Positions 1 through 9,232 of a stretch of 64,000 bases of DNA are shown here, in pieces. The stretch comes from JAOUEA01 sp963821935 (GTDB lineage: Bacteria > Actinomycetota > UBA4738 > HRBIN12), in NCBI GenBank assembly GCA_963821935.1, contig CAWGFM010000003.1, forward strand, positions 62,001-126,000, written 5' to 3'. Made by a program: the position numbers and the translations under genes. The notes beneath the pieces are model-generated. The model was not told the DNA's origin, searched no databases, and was given only the letters and a program-made list of their open reading frames with translations. Numbering within the stretch: position 1 is the stretch's first letter; each line of letters begins with the position of its first letter.

Positions 1-173
1 AGCTCCTCCAGGGCGGCCATCTCGTTGCGGATCGTGGCGCTGGACACGCCGAGGCCGGCGTGCTCGGCGATCGTCTCGCTGCCGACCGGCTCCCCGCTCC
101 GGACGTACTGCTCCACCACCGCGCACAGGACGGCACCCTTGCGGGGCCCCAGCTCCGAACGCTCGCGCTCCAT
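1..173 (-). CDS. hrcA: Heat-inducible transcription repressor HrcA, N-terminal fragment
   Basis: Only the first 57 codons are inside the window; the gene continues past base 1. The translation begins MERERSELGPRKGAVLC and contains EPVGSETIAEHAGLG and SSATIRNEMAALEEL, the winged-helix DNA-binding start of HrcA, which normally represses groEL and dnaK operons through CIRCE operators. ATG at 173 is chosen because a TATCAT hexamer ends 6 nt before it, suggesting a leaderless message; no Shine-Dalgarno sequence is visible. No CIRCE-like inverted repeat is seen immediately upstream. Position downstream of lepA and hemW matches many bacteria, although here a sulfatase and a zinc-ribbon gene intervene. 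Confidence 0.9.
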   Translation of the reverse strand, partial: MERERSELGPRKGAVLCAVVEQYVRSGEPVGSETIAEHAGLGVSSATIRNEMAALEE

Positions 174-179
174 GGACCC

Positions 180-185
180 ATGATA
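180..185 (-). promoter_or_regulatory. Predicted -10 element of hrcA
   Basis: Minus-strand TATCAT ends 6 nt before the hrcA ATG at 173, so the transcript would begin at or next to the start codon. No good -35 hexamer is seen. Confidence 0.5.
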
Positions 186-209
186 CGGAGCGGCCACGGC
201 AGGAACGTG

Positions 210-950
210 TCAGCAGTCGAGCGCGTCGATCGCCGTGCCCATCGCCTCACTGGCTTCCGTGGTGTCTTGCTGCTCCTCCAACGCGACGCGATAGTCCCCG
301 ACCGCGGCCACCAGCTTCTTGACCTTCTTCGCGGTCGCGGCATCGCCGGCTGACTGCAGCTGCTTCGCGTCGGCCTTGAGGTCGTCCTGCGCACGACCGA
401 GTGCGTCGGTCCGCAGCGTCTGGAGCTGCCGAACATCCGTGCAGACCTGCTCCTTGGCGACAGCGGCTCCCGCCGGCGGCAGATCGTCAGGCTCGTCTCC
501 CCCCCGGGTGAACAGGAAGACCGCGACCAGCACCACCAGCACCGCACCACCGGCGACGAACACCCAGGGTGGGATGCCGCCTCGGTCGGCTCGCCTCGGC
601 ATGGGGTAGGCCGATGCAGGATCCGAGGTATCGAACGGCGTCTGTGGTCCACCCAAGGGTTCCCGTTCGGCCTCGTCCAGATCGTCGCCCTTGATCGCCA
701 GCGACGGCGGCGCGGCGGTCGCGGCGGCGGTCGGCGTGACACCCGGACCGTGCTGGGCGGCCGTCCCGTGTGGGGTGCCGCAGTTGGGGCAGGTCCACCC
801 CGTCGAGTCGGGGCGTGAATGGAACCGGGATCCGCACGTGTCGCAGGCGACGAACACCCACGACCTGCCGCAGGATGCGCACGCGTAGCCGCCGGCTCCG
901 GGCTCCACGGCCTGGGCGGTCGAGCAGGCGGGGCAGGTCACGCTGGGCAT
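210..950 (-). CDS. Zinc-ribbon, single-pass membrane protein of unknown function
   Basis: The 246-aa product begins with two or three CxxC zinc-ribbon modules (CPAC and CASC, then CDTC and CPNC, all within the first 60 residues). A proline/alanine-rich linker follows, then one transmembrane helix near residues 130-150 (WVFVAGGAVLVVLVAVFLF) and a charged, probably coiled-coil C-terminal half with two Cys that should lie outside the cytoplasm. I do not recognise a defined family for the outer part. TAGAGT lies 6 nt before ATG 950, within the 3' end of the upstream sulfatase gene, so the gene may have its own leaderless promoter as well as read-through from the sulfatase. It is followed by hrcA after 36 nt. 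Confidence 0.8.
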   Translation of the reverse strand: MPSVTCPACSTAQAVEPGAGGYACASCGRSWVFVACDTCGSRFHSRPDSTGWTCPNCGTPHGTAAQHGPGVTPTAAATAAPPSLAIKGDDLDEAEREPLGGPQTPFDTSDPASAYPMPRRADRGGIPPWVFVAGGAVLVVLVAVFLFTRGGDEPDDLPPAGAAVAKEQVCTDVRQLQTLRTDALGRAQDDLKADAKQLQSAGDAATAKKVKKLVAAVGDYRVALEEQQDTTEASEAMGTAIDALDC

Positions 951-954
951 CGCG

Positions 955-2538
955 TCACTCTATCCTCGCCTCGCTCCTCGGTGCCGCTCGCTCGACGGGC
1001 TCTGGGGCGGCGCGTTCGCTCTTCGGTCGGCGCCGTCGGCGGGATGCTCGGAACGCCACCACCCCCGTGGCGCCGGACACGCCCACCAGCAGCATGGCCG
1101 CTTCGTCGGCGCCGCCACCGTCCATGCCGGGTGGGGCGGGCTCGCACAACTCATCCAGCCGCTCGTCGAGCTCGGCGACGACCTGTGCCTGCTCCGGCGC
1201 CGACACCACGTTGTCCATCTCTCCCGGATCCAGGGTCAGGTCGTAGAGCTCAAGCTCACCCGTCACGTAGCGCACGTACTTGTGGGTCTCGGTGCGAACA
1301 CCGCAGTACGTGGGCACGGGGTTCCGCCCCTCCATGTGCTCGATGAGGAAGTCCGATCGCCAGGGCGAGCCGGGATCGTCGATGACCGTCACCAGGCTGG
1401 CGCCATCTGTCGGTGGGTGCTCCACGCCTGCGGTCTCCGCGACGGTCGGGGCGATATCGATGTTCAGGGCCAGACGATCGTCGACGCGCGGCGCGACATC
1501 CCACCCGTCGTATCGCATGACCAACGGTACGCGCAGCGCTTCTTCGTAGGGCACCTCTTTCCGGATCCAGCGGTGCTCGCCCCACAGGAGCCCGTTGTCC
1601 GAGGTGAACACGATCAGCGTGTCCTGCAATCGTCCCGTCTCCTCCAGGGCATCCAGCAGGTTCCCGACCTGCGCATCGACGCTGCGAAGCGTCAGGAACT
1701 GACGCCGGCGCAGGCCATCGACGTTCGCGATCTGCTCAGACGTCAACCGGGGGAACCGCTGCACGTACTCGGGCTTGTCCGACACGTCTGCCTCGTCGTA
1801 GGAGGTCGGGCGCCACGGCTCGAGATCGCGCAAAGCTCGCTCGTACGTGGGCTCGGCCATCGCCGGATCGTGCGGCGCGGCGGGTGCGAACTGGACGAAG
1901 AGCGGTTGGTCGGCCGGCGCGGAGCGCACGAAGGAGGCCGCCGCATCACCGAGCACGGTGCTGGAGTAGTCGGTGGCGGGATCGTCGCCATGCGACTCGA
2001 CCACCCCGTCGACGGACAGGGCGTAGTCGTAGTAGCTCGAGTGCACGAAGGCCACCCAGCGATCCCATCCCGGCGGCACGTAGCCGGTCAGCGCATCGTG
2101 CTGATACGCGTCGATGTACTTGCCGAACAGGCCGGTGTGATAGCCCGCGTCATTGAGCCACGTGGCCAGCGTGGAATCGTCCTGGAACCACGGGAAGGCG
2201 CCGAACGGCGGGCGCTGACGGTACACCCCCGTGGAGTGCGAGTAGTTGCCGGTCAGGATGCTCGCGCGGCTCGGACAACACAGCGGGTTCGAGACGAAGG
2301 CGTTGGTGAACGCCACCCCACGGTCCATCAGCTCGCGTTGGACGATGGGCATCCCACGCATCGTGTCCCACCGCTGATCGTCCGTCACGATCAACACGAT
2401 GTTGGGCCGCGCACGAGGTGCATCGGAGAGGTCGGCCGAGACCGATCGGGTGGAGACGGCGACGGCCGCAGCGAGCGCGATGACGGCGAGCGACGCCCCG
2501 ATGAGCGCACGGGGAAGTGGCTTCACCCAGCGCAGCAT
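955..2538 (-). CDS. Secreted or membrane-anchored sulfatase (formylglycine type)
   Basis: The 527-aa protein starts with a hydrophobic export signal (about residues 10-30). It shows the sulfatase metal motif VTDDQRW (Asp53-Asp54) and NPLCCPSR, where Cys87 of the CxPxR motif would be converted to formylglycine. TSDNGLLWGEH further on fits the second metal-binding region. Such enzymes hydrolyse sulfate esters outside the cytoplasmic membrane; the substrate cannot be read from sequence. Unusually, the C-terminus carries a second hydrophobic stretch (AAMLLVGVSGATGVVAF) followed by five to six arginines, suggesting a C-terminal membrane anchor. It lies 45 nt downstream of hemW, on the same strand. 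A related sulfatase is encoded at 14956-16416. Confidence 0.93.
   Translation of the reverse strand: MLRWVKPLPRALIGASLAVIALAAAVAVSTRSVSADLSDAPRARPNIVLIVTDDQRWDTMRGMPIVQRELMDRGVAFTNAFVSNPLCCPSRASILTGNYSHSTGVYRQRPPFGAFPWFQDDSTLATWLNDAGYHTGLFGKYIDAYQHDALTGYVPPGWDRWVAFVHSSYYDYALSVDGVVESHGDDPATDYSSTVLGDAAASFVRSAPADQPLFVQFAPAAPHDPAMAEPTYERALRDLEPWRPTSYDEADVSDKPEYVQRFPRLTSEQIANVDGLRRRQFLTLRSVDAQVGNLLDALEETGRLQDTLIVFTSDNGLLWGEHRWIRKEVPYEEALRVPLVMRYDGWDVAPRVDDRLALNIDIAPTVAETAGVEHPPTDGASLVTVIDDPGSPWRSDFLIEHMEGRNPVPTYCGVRTETHKYVRYVTGELELYDLTLDPGEMDNVVSAPEQAQVVAELDERLDELCEPAPPGMDGGGADEAAMLLVGVSGATGVVAFRASRRRRRPKSERAAPEPVERAAPRSEARIE
957..962 (-). promoter_or_regulatory. Predicted -10 element of the zinc-ribbon gene
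   Basis: Minus-strand TAGAGT ends 6 nt before ATG 950 and overlaps the stop codon of the upstream sulfatase. Confidence 0.45.
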
Positions 2539-2583
2539 AGGGTGTCTCTCGGACGAAACAGCGGAGGTTCCGTGACGATCCGT

Positions 2584-3728
2584 CTAGCGAGCGCGGGTTG
2601 GACTCGCTTCCGCGGTCAGGGCCAGGACGAGCTCGTTCAGCAGGAGCATGCCGCGTTCGGTCGGGACCAGGGCACCCGCCCGGTCGTCGATCAACCCGTT
2701 CTCGAGGAACGGGCCGGCCACCTCGTCGTCGACCCAGCTCGATGGGATGCCTTCGAGGATGCGCATCCGCAGGAACACCTCTTCGATATAGGCATCGGAC
2801 GGCTCGAGACGCTCCTCGCCTCCGATCGGAAGCTCGCCGCGCTCGACGCGCTCCATGTACTCCTCGGGCGGGCGAGTGTTCCACCAACGGTGGTCGCCCG
2901 GTAGGAGTGCGCACCGGCCCCGAGCCCCAGGTACGGCCGGCGCTCCCAGTACCCCAGGTTGTGACGGCACTCGAACCCCGGCTTCGCCCAATTCGAGACC
3001 TCGTAGTGCCGGTAGCCGGCAGCACGCAGCAGCTCGCACGCGATGGCGAACATGTCGGCCTGCAGATCGGGATCGGGCTCGGGGGTGGTGCCACTCGCGA
3101 CCGCTCGGCCAAGTGGCGTGGCAGGCTCCACCGTCAGCGCGTAGGCGCTGATGTGCTCGGGCGCCATCGCGATCGTCTCGCGCAGCGTTCCCTCCCACGA
3201 GGCGACGGTCTCGCCGTCCGCGCCGTAGATCAGGTCGAGGTTCACGTTGTCGTAGCCCGCCGCTCGGGCCGCCGCGAACGCGGCATGGACGCTGTCGGGG
3301 GAGTGCAGTCGCTCGAGCGACGCCAACACCAGGGGGTCGAACGACTGCGCGCCCATCGACAGGCGCTCGAACCCGGCCCCTCTCAGGGCCCGGAGTGATG
3401 CCTCGTCGACCGTGTCGGGATTGGCCTCGGTCGTGACTTCCGCGTCGGCAGCGAGGTCGAACGTCTCGCGCAGGTGGGTCAACAGGATCGCGAGATCCTC
3501 TGGGGTCTGCATCGTGGGCGTGCCGCCACCCAGGAACACGCTCGCGACGGGGAAGCCGGGGGCAAGTCCAAGCCCTCGGGCGGCAAGCGAGGCTTCGGCC
3601 ATCAGCGCGCGGAGGTATCGCGGTGCGAGGTGGTCGAGTCCCGCATACGCGTTGAAGTCACAGTACCCACAGCGAGTGAGGCAGAACGGGATATGGACGT
3701 AGATCCCGACCTGCTCGCCGCCGGTCAC
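2584..3728 (-). pseudogene. hemW: Radical-SAM heme chaperone HemW, interrupted by a frameshift
   Basis: GTG at 3728 overlaps the lepA stop by 4 nt (GTGA) and begins VTGGEQVGIYVHIPF followed by the radical-SAM cluster CLTRCGYC (CxxxCxxC). FLGGGTPT, the SMGAQSFD segment and GLGAGAHSY all fit HemW. After GAHSYRATTV the frame is lost; the family's expected WWNTRPPEEY and the rest of the C-terminal domain continue in another frame to the TAG at 2584. The break is at about 2886-2889 and one missing base would repair it, giving about 381 aa, the usual length. Either this is an assembly or sequencing error or the gene is truly broken. HemW inserts or carries heme for respiratory enzymes. Confidence 0.85.
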
Positions 3729-5539
3729 TTCTTCGCGTCCCGCTTGTTGCCGTCGTCCACACGCAACGCGGCGATGAAGGCCTCCTGCGGCACATCGACC
3801 CTGCCCACGCGGCGCATGCGCGCCTTGCCCTTCTTCTGGGTCTCGAGCAGCTTGCGCTTGCGGGTGATGTCGCCGCCGTAACACTTGGCCGTGACGTCCT
3901 TGCGCTTGGCCTTGACCGTTTCGCGCGCGATGATCTTGGCCCCGATCGCGGCCTGGATCGCCACGTCGAACAACTGGCGTGGGATCAACTGCTTGAGCCG
4001 CTCGGTCATCTGCTTGCCGTACACGTACGCCTTGTCGCGGTGCACGATCGTGCTGAACGCATCGACCGGATCGCCGTGCAGCAGCACGTCGACGCGCACC
4101 AGGTTGGCCGCCTGGTAGCCCCACGGTTCGTAGTCGAGGCTGGCGTAGCCCTTGGTGCGGGATTTCAGCTGATCGAAGAAGTCGAACACGATCTCGGCCA
4201 GCGGCAGCACGTAGTGGATCTCGACGCGCTCCGGCGTGATGTAGCTCATGTCCACCATCTCGCCCCGGCGGCTCTGGCTGGTCTCCATCACGGCGCCCAG
4301 GAAGTCCGAGGGTGTGATCATGGTGGCGTACACCATGGGCTCCTCGATCACGTCGTAGGTGCCCGGGACCGGCATCTCGGCGGGGTTGTGGATCACCTCC
4401 ACCTCATCACCTCGATGCACGCGGAACTCCACGTTGGGAGCCGTCGCGATCAGCTCCAGGTCGAACTCCCGCTCCAGCCGCTCCTTGACGATGTCCATGT
4501 GCAGCAATCCGAGGAACCCGCACCGGAACCCGAACCCCAACGCGGTCGAGACCTCCGGCTCGAAGTGCAGTGCGGCGTCGGACAGCTTCAGCCGGTCGAG
4601 CGCGTCGCGCAGCTCGGAGTAGTCGCTGCCGTCGGCCGGGAACAGCCCGGACCACACCATGGGCTTGGGCTCGCGGTAGCCAGGAAGGGGCTCTGCTGCG
4701 CCCAGCTTGCCGGCGAGCGTGATCGTGTCCCCCACCTTGGCCTGATGCACGTCCTTCAGCCCGGTGACGAGGTAGCCGACCTCACCGGGTCCGAGCGAGG
4801 CGACCGGCGTCGGCTCGGGTGCGTTCACGCCCGTCTCCTCGGCTTCGGATTCCACCCGGGTCGCGAACATCTTGATGCGGGCGTTGGACTTCAGCTCGCC
4901 TTGCTGGACCCGGACATAGGTGATTACTCCCCGGTAGGCGTCGAACATCGAATCGAAGATCAGCGCCTGGACGGGCTTGGATGCATCGCCCGTGGGCGGT
5001 GGCACGCGGTCGATCACCGCCTGCAGCAGCGCGTCGACGCCTGCGCCGGACTTCGCGCTGATGTGCAGGATGTCGTCCGGGTCACAGTCGAGGAGCGCGG
5101 CGAGCTCCTTGGTGCGTTGCTCCGGCTCGGCGGCCGGCAGATCGATCTTGTTGAGCGCCGGCACGATCACCAGCCCGGCGTCGCGCGCCAGGTGGTAGTT
5201 GGCCAGGGTCTGCGCCTCCAGACCCTGTGCGGCATCGACCAACAGGACGGCGCCCTCGCACGCGGCCAAGGATCGCGAGACCTCGTAGGTGAAATCCACA
5301 TGGCCCGGCGTGTCGATCAGGTTCAGCTCGTACCCCTCGTGCGCCAGGCGGACCGACTGGGCCTTGATCGTGATGCCGCGCTCGCGCTCCAGATCCATCT
5401 TGTCCAGGTACTGCGCGCGCATGGCGCGACCTTCCACGGTGTGCGTGACCTCCAGCAGCCGATCGGCCAGCGTCGACTTGCCGTGGTCGATATGCGCCAC
5501 GATGCAGAAGTTGCGGATGTGGGAGGTCTCGGTGGTCAC
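3725..5539 (-). CDS. lepA: Elongation factor 4 (LepA), back-translocating GTPase
   Basis: The 604-aa product begins VTTETSHIRNFCIVAHIDHGKS: the G1 loop is AHIDHGKST, followed by DTPGHVDF (G3) and NKIDLP (G4). The C-terminal lysine-rich tail with CYGGDITRKRKLL is the LepA signature. GTG at 5539 is chosen over the ORF's upstream codons because homologues start right there; a TACGAT hexamer is nearby. LepA binds ribosomes and acts during stalled elongation or assembly. The gene is divergent from rpsT and overlaps hemW, forming a lepA-hemW unit. Confidence 0.97.
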   Translation of the reverse strand: MTTETSHIRNFCIVAHIDHGKSTLADRLLEVTHTVEGRAMRAQYLDKMDLERERGITIKAQSVRLAHEGYELNLIDTPGHVDFTYEVSRSLAACEGAVLLVDAAQGLEAQTLANYHLARDAGLVIVPALNKIDLPAAEPEQRTKELAALLDCDPDDILHISAKSGAGVDALLQAVIDRVPPPTGDASKPVQALIFDSMFDAYRGVITYVRVQQGELKSNARIKMFATRVESEAEETGVNAPEPTPVASLGPGEVGYLVTGLKDVHQAKVGDTITLAGKLGAAEPLPGYREPKPMVWSGLFPADGSDYSELRDALDRLKLSDAALHFEPEVSTALGFGFRCGFLGLLHMDIVKERLEREFDLELIATAPNVEFRVHRGDEVEVIHNPAEMPVPGTYDVIEEPMVYATMITPSDFLGAVMETSQSRRGEMVDMSYITPERVEIHYVLPLAEIVFDFFDQLKSRTKGYASLDYEPWGYQAANLVRVDVLLHGDPVDAFSTIVHRDKAYVYGKQMTERLKQLIPRQLFDVAIQAAIGAKIIARETVKAKRKDVTAKCYGGDITRKRKLLETQKKGKARMRRVGRVDVPQEAFIAALRVDDGNKRDAKK

Positions 5540-5559
5540 GGGACCACCATCGTACGGGC

Positions 5560-5573
5560 CGGGGAGAGCCCCG
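5560..5573. repeat. GC hairpin in the lepA/rpsT divergent region
   Basis: CGGGG-AGAG-CCCCG forms a 5-bp hairpin between the divergent lepA and rpsT starts. It resembles the GGCCGGGGCGAGCCCCGGCC-like hairpins at 19210, 31033 and 63457, but its location between two promoters argues against a terminator role here. Confidence 0.4.
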
Positions 5574-5597
5574 CCCGGGCGGGGTGGAGACGACTGG

Positions 5598-5603
5598 TAG
5601 GCT
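5598..5603 (+). promoter_or_regulatory. Predicted -10 element of rpsT
   Basis: TAGGCT ends 10 nt before the rpsT ATG, leaving no room for a Shine-Dalgarno site; the message would be leaderless or nearly so. Confidence 0.45.
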
Positions 5604-5613
5604 GGTCGGCCGT

Positions 5614-5880
5614 ATGGCAAACATCAAGTCACAGATCAAGCGGAACAAGCAGAACGCGAAGCGTCACGAGCGGAACAAGGCCGTGCGCACCGCGCTCAAG
5701 ACCTCCACCAAGAAGGCGCACTCGGCCGTCGTCGAGGGCGACGCCGAGACCGCGCAGGCGCTGGCCCGCGAGGCCTCCCGTGCCTTGGACAAGGCAGCCA
5801 GCAAGGGCATCGTGCACAAGAAGACGGCGGCGCGCCACAAGAGCCGCCTCACCAAAGCCGCGAACGCCGCAGCGGAGTAG
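5614..5880 (+). CDS. rpsT: 30S ribosomal protein bS20
   Basis: The 88-aa basic protein MANIKSQIKRNKQNAKRHER is a clear bS20 and binds 16S rRNA in the small subunit body. The longer ORF beginning at 5584 adds ten residues not found in the family, so ATG 5614 is used. It stands alone on the plus strand between lepA and holA, as it does in Mycobacterium. The gene ends 15 nt before the convergent holA stop, with a GC hairpin across the junction. Confidence 0.97.
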   Translation: MANIKSQIKRNKQNAKRHERNKAVRTALKTSTKKAHSAVVEGDAETAQALAREASRALDKAASKGIVHKKTAARHKSRLTKAANAAAE

Positions 5881-5889
5881 CGCTGGGCA

Positions 5890-5904
5890 GCCGCGCTACG
5901 CGGC
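5890..5904. terminator. Hairpin between convergent rpsT and holA
   Basis: GCCGCG-CTA-CGCGGC is a perfect 6-bp inverted repeat that includes the holA stop codon. It could end transcription from both sides; there is no U-tract, so the role is inferred from position. Confidence 0.4.
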
Positions 5905-6831
5905 GATCTGGGTGATCAGGACCGGCATGACCACGTCGCCGGTGGCGCCCGACTTCAACGCCCGATCGGCTTCGGTGATGCGCTCATGCAGCGTCACCAG
6001 CTGCGTCATGGAGAAGTTTCGGGCCTGTTGCTGGTAGCGGCGCCCCTGCCATTCGAATCGAAGCCCGGCGGCCGAGGCAGCCTGCTTGGGAGGCGTGCGA
6101 TCAGGGAGTGCCCGGACCTTGATCAGATCGCGGACCCTGCTCGCGATGGCACCCAGGGTCTTCAGGGCGTCGTCGCCACCTTCCTCGATCGACCGCAGCG
6201 AGCGGATGGCGCCCGCCAGGTCCTTGGAGAAGGCCTTGTCGCACAGGTCCCACGATCGCTGCTCGCCCAGCCCACGGAACTGCTGGGCCACGACCTGCGG
6301 CGTGATCTTCTGGCCGGGGAACGCCGTGGCGAGCTGCTCCAGAGCGGCCGCCAGCTGACCCGGTTCCTCGCCGAGCGTCTCGACGAGCGTTCGGGCGCCC
6401 GGCACTCCCAGATCGACGCCCAATGCGCTCGCACGGTGGGCGACCCACGGTTCGAGTTCCTTCCGCTGGATGGCGACCTGCGTGATCGTGCCGATGTCCT
6501 TGACCAGCTTGCCCAACGCCGCGGGCACCTTGCCCCGTTCGGCGACCTGGCAGCAGATGATCAGCGTGGCGTCCGGATCGGGGGCGGCCAGGTAGGCGGC
6601 GAGCTCGGCGATCGCCTCCTTGGCGAGCGATCGCGCGTCGGTGACGAGCAACGCGCGCGCTTCGCCGAACAACGACGGGGTCGCCAGATCGTGCAGCTCG
6701 CCGCCCGTCCACTCCGCGGCGTCCACCTCGGTGGCTCGAAGCGGCCCGAGCGCGGCGAGGGCAGCTTCGCGCAGCAGGAAGTCGTCCTCGCCCCACAGGA
6801 GCGTGACGGGAGGCGTGGCGTCAGGGGTCAC
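5896..6831 (-). CDS. holA: DNA polymerase III subunit delta
   Basis: GTG at 6831 gives a 311-aa protein beginning VTPDATPPVTLLWGEDDFLL; the GEDDFL turn is the usual start of HolA. The central EEPGQLAAALEQLA and the C-terminal helical collar domain (LKTLGAIASRVRDLIKV) fit the clamp-loader delta subunit, which opens the sliding clamp during replisome loading. The longer upstream ORF overlaps comEC and has unrelated residues. The gene follows comEC after 10 nt, giving the common comEA-comEC-holA order, and converges on rpsT. Confidence 0.93.
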   Translation of the reverse strand: MTPDATPPVTLLWGEDDFLLREAALAALGPLRATEVDAAEWTGGELHDLATPSLFGEARALLVTDARSLAKEAIAELAAYLAAPDPDATLIICCQVAERGKVPAALGKLVKDIGTITQVAIQRKELEPWVAHRASALGVDLGVPGARTLVETLGEEPGQLAAALEQLATAFPGQKITPQVVAQQFRGLGEQRSWDLCDKAFSKDLAGAIRSLRSIEEGGDDALKTLGAIASRVRDLIKVRALPDRTPPKQAASAAGLRFEWQGRRYQQQARNFSMTQLVTLHERITEADRALKSGATGDVVMPVLITQIAA

Positions 6832-6841
6832 GGTGGCGATG

Positions 6842-9232
6842 CTACCGCCCGCTGGTGACGAGCGGCTGACCCCGCTCGAAAGTGATGGTGACGGTGCCTC
6901 GCTGATCCGTGCGCCACACGCGGGCTCCGGATGCGGTGAGCGCGGCCAGCGTGGACGGCACCGGGTGCCCGTAGGTGTTCTCCCCCACACTGACCACGGC
7001 GACCTGCGCACGGACCGCCTCGAAGAACTCCGGGATCGAGGTGGCGGCGCCATGGTGCGGCACCTTCAGCACGTCGGCTTCCAGAGGGAGACCGCTGTCC
7101 ACGAGCCATTCCTGGGCCGGTTCCTCGGGCTCGGTGGCGAACAGCACCGTGTCCTGGCCGCGGCTGAGCATGAGCACCAGCGCGTCGTTGTTGGTGTCGG
7201 ACTCGGTGCCGGTCCAGCACTCGTGCGGCGACAGGATGTCGAGCCGAAGGTCACCGACGGCGTAGGTGCCGCCGGTCCAAGGGGTTTGGACGTCGATCCC
7301 CTCATCGTCGATGGCCCGGTCCAGCTCGGTCTGAAGCGACGACTCGACCGGACATCCGGGCTGGAGCAGCAGACCGACCGGCACCCTCGACAGCACGTTG
7401 GGAAGACCGATGACATGGTCTGCATGCGGGTGGCTCGCCACGACGACGTCGAGCCGCTTGACCCCCAGCGCCGCCAGCTCGGTGGCGACCTGATCGTCGT
7501 CGGGACCGCCGTCGATCAGCACCGTGGCCCCTGCCGGGCTCGTGACGAGCGCCGAGTCCCCCTGCCCTACGTCGAAGAACCGGACCGTGAGGGAAGCAGG
7601 AGGGCCGACACCCGCGGCCGTGGTCCATACGAGGATGGGCAGGGCAGCGGCCGCGGTGACGACCAGCCCGCGGGGAGGCCGCCTGCCGGTCCGCAGCCAC
7701 CGGGTGAGCGCAACGAGGGACGTGGCCCCCACGACCAGCACGACGGGACCGGCCCTCGACGTGATGTAGCCCACGGGTGCCTTCGCCAACGCGTTCGCCA
7801 GCGCCTGCAGGTACCGCATGGGCACGGTTGCGAACACCGAAAGGAACCCGCCTGCGGGCGGGAACACCAGGCCCGCGAGCGACGCGGCGATGCCCATGAG
7901 GAGCGCGGGCGCCACGGCTGGGAAGGCCGCCAGGTTGGCCAGGATCGTCACGCCCGGGACCTCGTGGAAATGGAACAACAGGATCGGGGTGACGCCGAGC
8001 TGGGCCGCCACGGTGGTGCCCGCCGCCAACGCGATGGGTGTTGGGACGAACCGGCCCAGACGGTGCGCGATCGGTGTGGCCAGGGCCACCATGCCGCCGG
8101 TCGCCGCGACGCTGAGCTGGAAGCCGATCGACCACACCAACCACGGGTCCAGCACGATCAGCACCAACACGGCGCCCGCCAGGATCGAGGCCGTCGCGCG
8201 AGGTCGGCCCATGAGCACGCCGACCAACGTGAGGGTGGCCATGACACCGGCTCGCATCACCGAGGGCTCGGCTCCCGTGAGCACCACGAAGAACACCACC
8301 GTGCCCGAACACAGCAGGAACCGAGGCCACCGGGTGAGACCTACCCACGCCGCGAACGCGAGGATGGGCGCCAACACCATGGCGACGTTCTCGCCGCTCA
8401 CCACCAACAGGTGTCCCAGACCCGTGGCGTGGAAGTCCCGCGCCAGCCCCGGGTCCAACCGGGAATCGTCACCCAGGACCAATCCCAGCAGCAGCCCTGC
8501 TTCCTTCGGAGGGAAGAGCCGCGAGATGGAGGTCCCCACGAACGCCCGGAACACCTGGGTGGCGCGCACGAACGGGTTGGGCGCCCCGCCGAGCCGCTCG
8601 AACTCGGAGAGCCGCACGGCCACCGCGATGCCTTTCCGGCGCAGTGATTCGGAGAACCCAGGGTCGTCGGGTCGTTCGATGGATCCTTCGAGGCGTACCA
8701 GATCGCCGCGCACCGCGCGGGGGATGGCCTCGTCGCCGCCGACCCACACGGACTCGCGGATCGAGCTGGCACCGCCCTCCCACTCCACCCGGGTGACGTC
8801 CACCACCGCCGACCACCCGAAGGTGCTGGCCGTGGGATCGACCTTGAGGGTCCCCTCCAAGGTCACCCGGGCCGGAGCCAGACCCGCCAAGGCGGATCCA
8901 CTGACCCGCGCTTCCTGCAGTCCGCCCCACCCCAGCGCGAGCGAGAAGAGCCCTAGCAGGATGAAGGCGACCACCATGAGTCCGGTGCGCCGAGGCTCCA
9001 GCTGCGGCGAGGCCACGGCACGGGTGACACCGGCCTCGCTGCTGAGGAGCCCGAACCGGTGCAACGGCGAGGTCGATCGGGCGGCCGCAGGCGCGGCGAT
9101 CAACGCCGAGACCAGCGCGGCCACGCCGACGACCGCACCCATCCACGGACGGAGCCACTCCGGTCGTGTCGTCCACGCCACCAGTCCCGCCCAGAAGGCT
9201 CCTGCTACAGCCGGCAGGAGCCACTCGGTCAT
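6842..9232 (-). CDS. comEC: ComEC/Rec2 family DNA-uptake channel with metallo-beta-lactamase domain
   Basis: The 796-aa protein has several N-terminal membrane helices and an outer DUF4131-like region, then the multi-helix competence channel (about residues 235-510; GLGHLLVVSGENVAMV is characteristic). The C-terminal 250 residues form a metallo-beta-lactamase fold with VRFFDVGQGDS, the metal motif SHPHADH and LKVPHHGA. ComEC carries single-stranded DNA across the cytoplasmic membrane. Its ATG overlaps the comEA stop by 4 nt (ATGA). All major domains are present, so uptake may be functional, but no other competence genes lie in the window. Confidence 0.94.
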   Translation of the reverse strand: MTEWLLPAVAGAFWAGLVAWTTRPEWLRPWMGAVVGVAALVSALIAAPAAARSTSPLHRFGLLSSEAGVTRAVASPQLEPRRTGLMVVAFILLGLFSLALGWGGLQEARVSGSALAGLAPARVTLEGTLKVDPTASTFGWSAVVDVTRVEWEGGASSIRESVWVGGDEAIPRAVRGDLVRLEGSIERPDDPGFSESLRRKGIAVAVRLSEFERLGGAPNPFVRATQVFRAFVGTSISRLFPPKEAGLLLGLVLGDDSRLDPGLARDFHATGLGHLLVVSGENVAMVLAPILAFAAWVGLTRWPRFLLCSGTVVFFVVLTGAEPSVMRAGVMATLTLVGVLMGRPRATASILAGAVLVLIVLDPWLVWSIGFQLSVAATGGMVALATPIAHRLGRFVPTPIALAAGTTVAAQLGVTPILLFHFHEVPGVTILANLAAFPAVAPALLMGIAASLAGLVFPPAGGFLSVFATVPMRYLQALANALAKAPVGYITSRAGPVVLVVGATSLVALTRWLRTGRRPPRGLVVTAAAALPILVWTTAAGVGPPASLTVRFFDVGQGDSALVTSPAGATVLIDGGPDDDQVATELAALGVKRLDVVVASHPHADHVIGLPNVLSRVPVGLLLQPGCPVESSLQTELDRAIDDEGIDVQTPWTGGTYAVGDLRLDILSPHECWTGTESDTNNDALVLMLSRGQDTVLFATEPEEPAQEWLVDSGLPLEADVLKVPHHGAATSIPEFFEAVRAQVAVVSVGENTYGHPVPSTLAALTASGARVWRTDQRGTVTITFERGQPLVTSGR

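Noticed and set aside
174..260. CIRCE operator upstream of hrcA
   Set aside because: No TTAGCACTC/GAGTGCTAA-type inverted repeat is visible.
4040..6037. Long plus-strand open frame opposite lepA
   Set aside because: A GC-rich antisense shadow with no domain; lepA is certain on the other strand. Similar shadows opposite comEC, valS, RNase E/G and the cyclase gene were also dropped.
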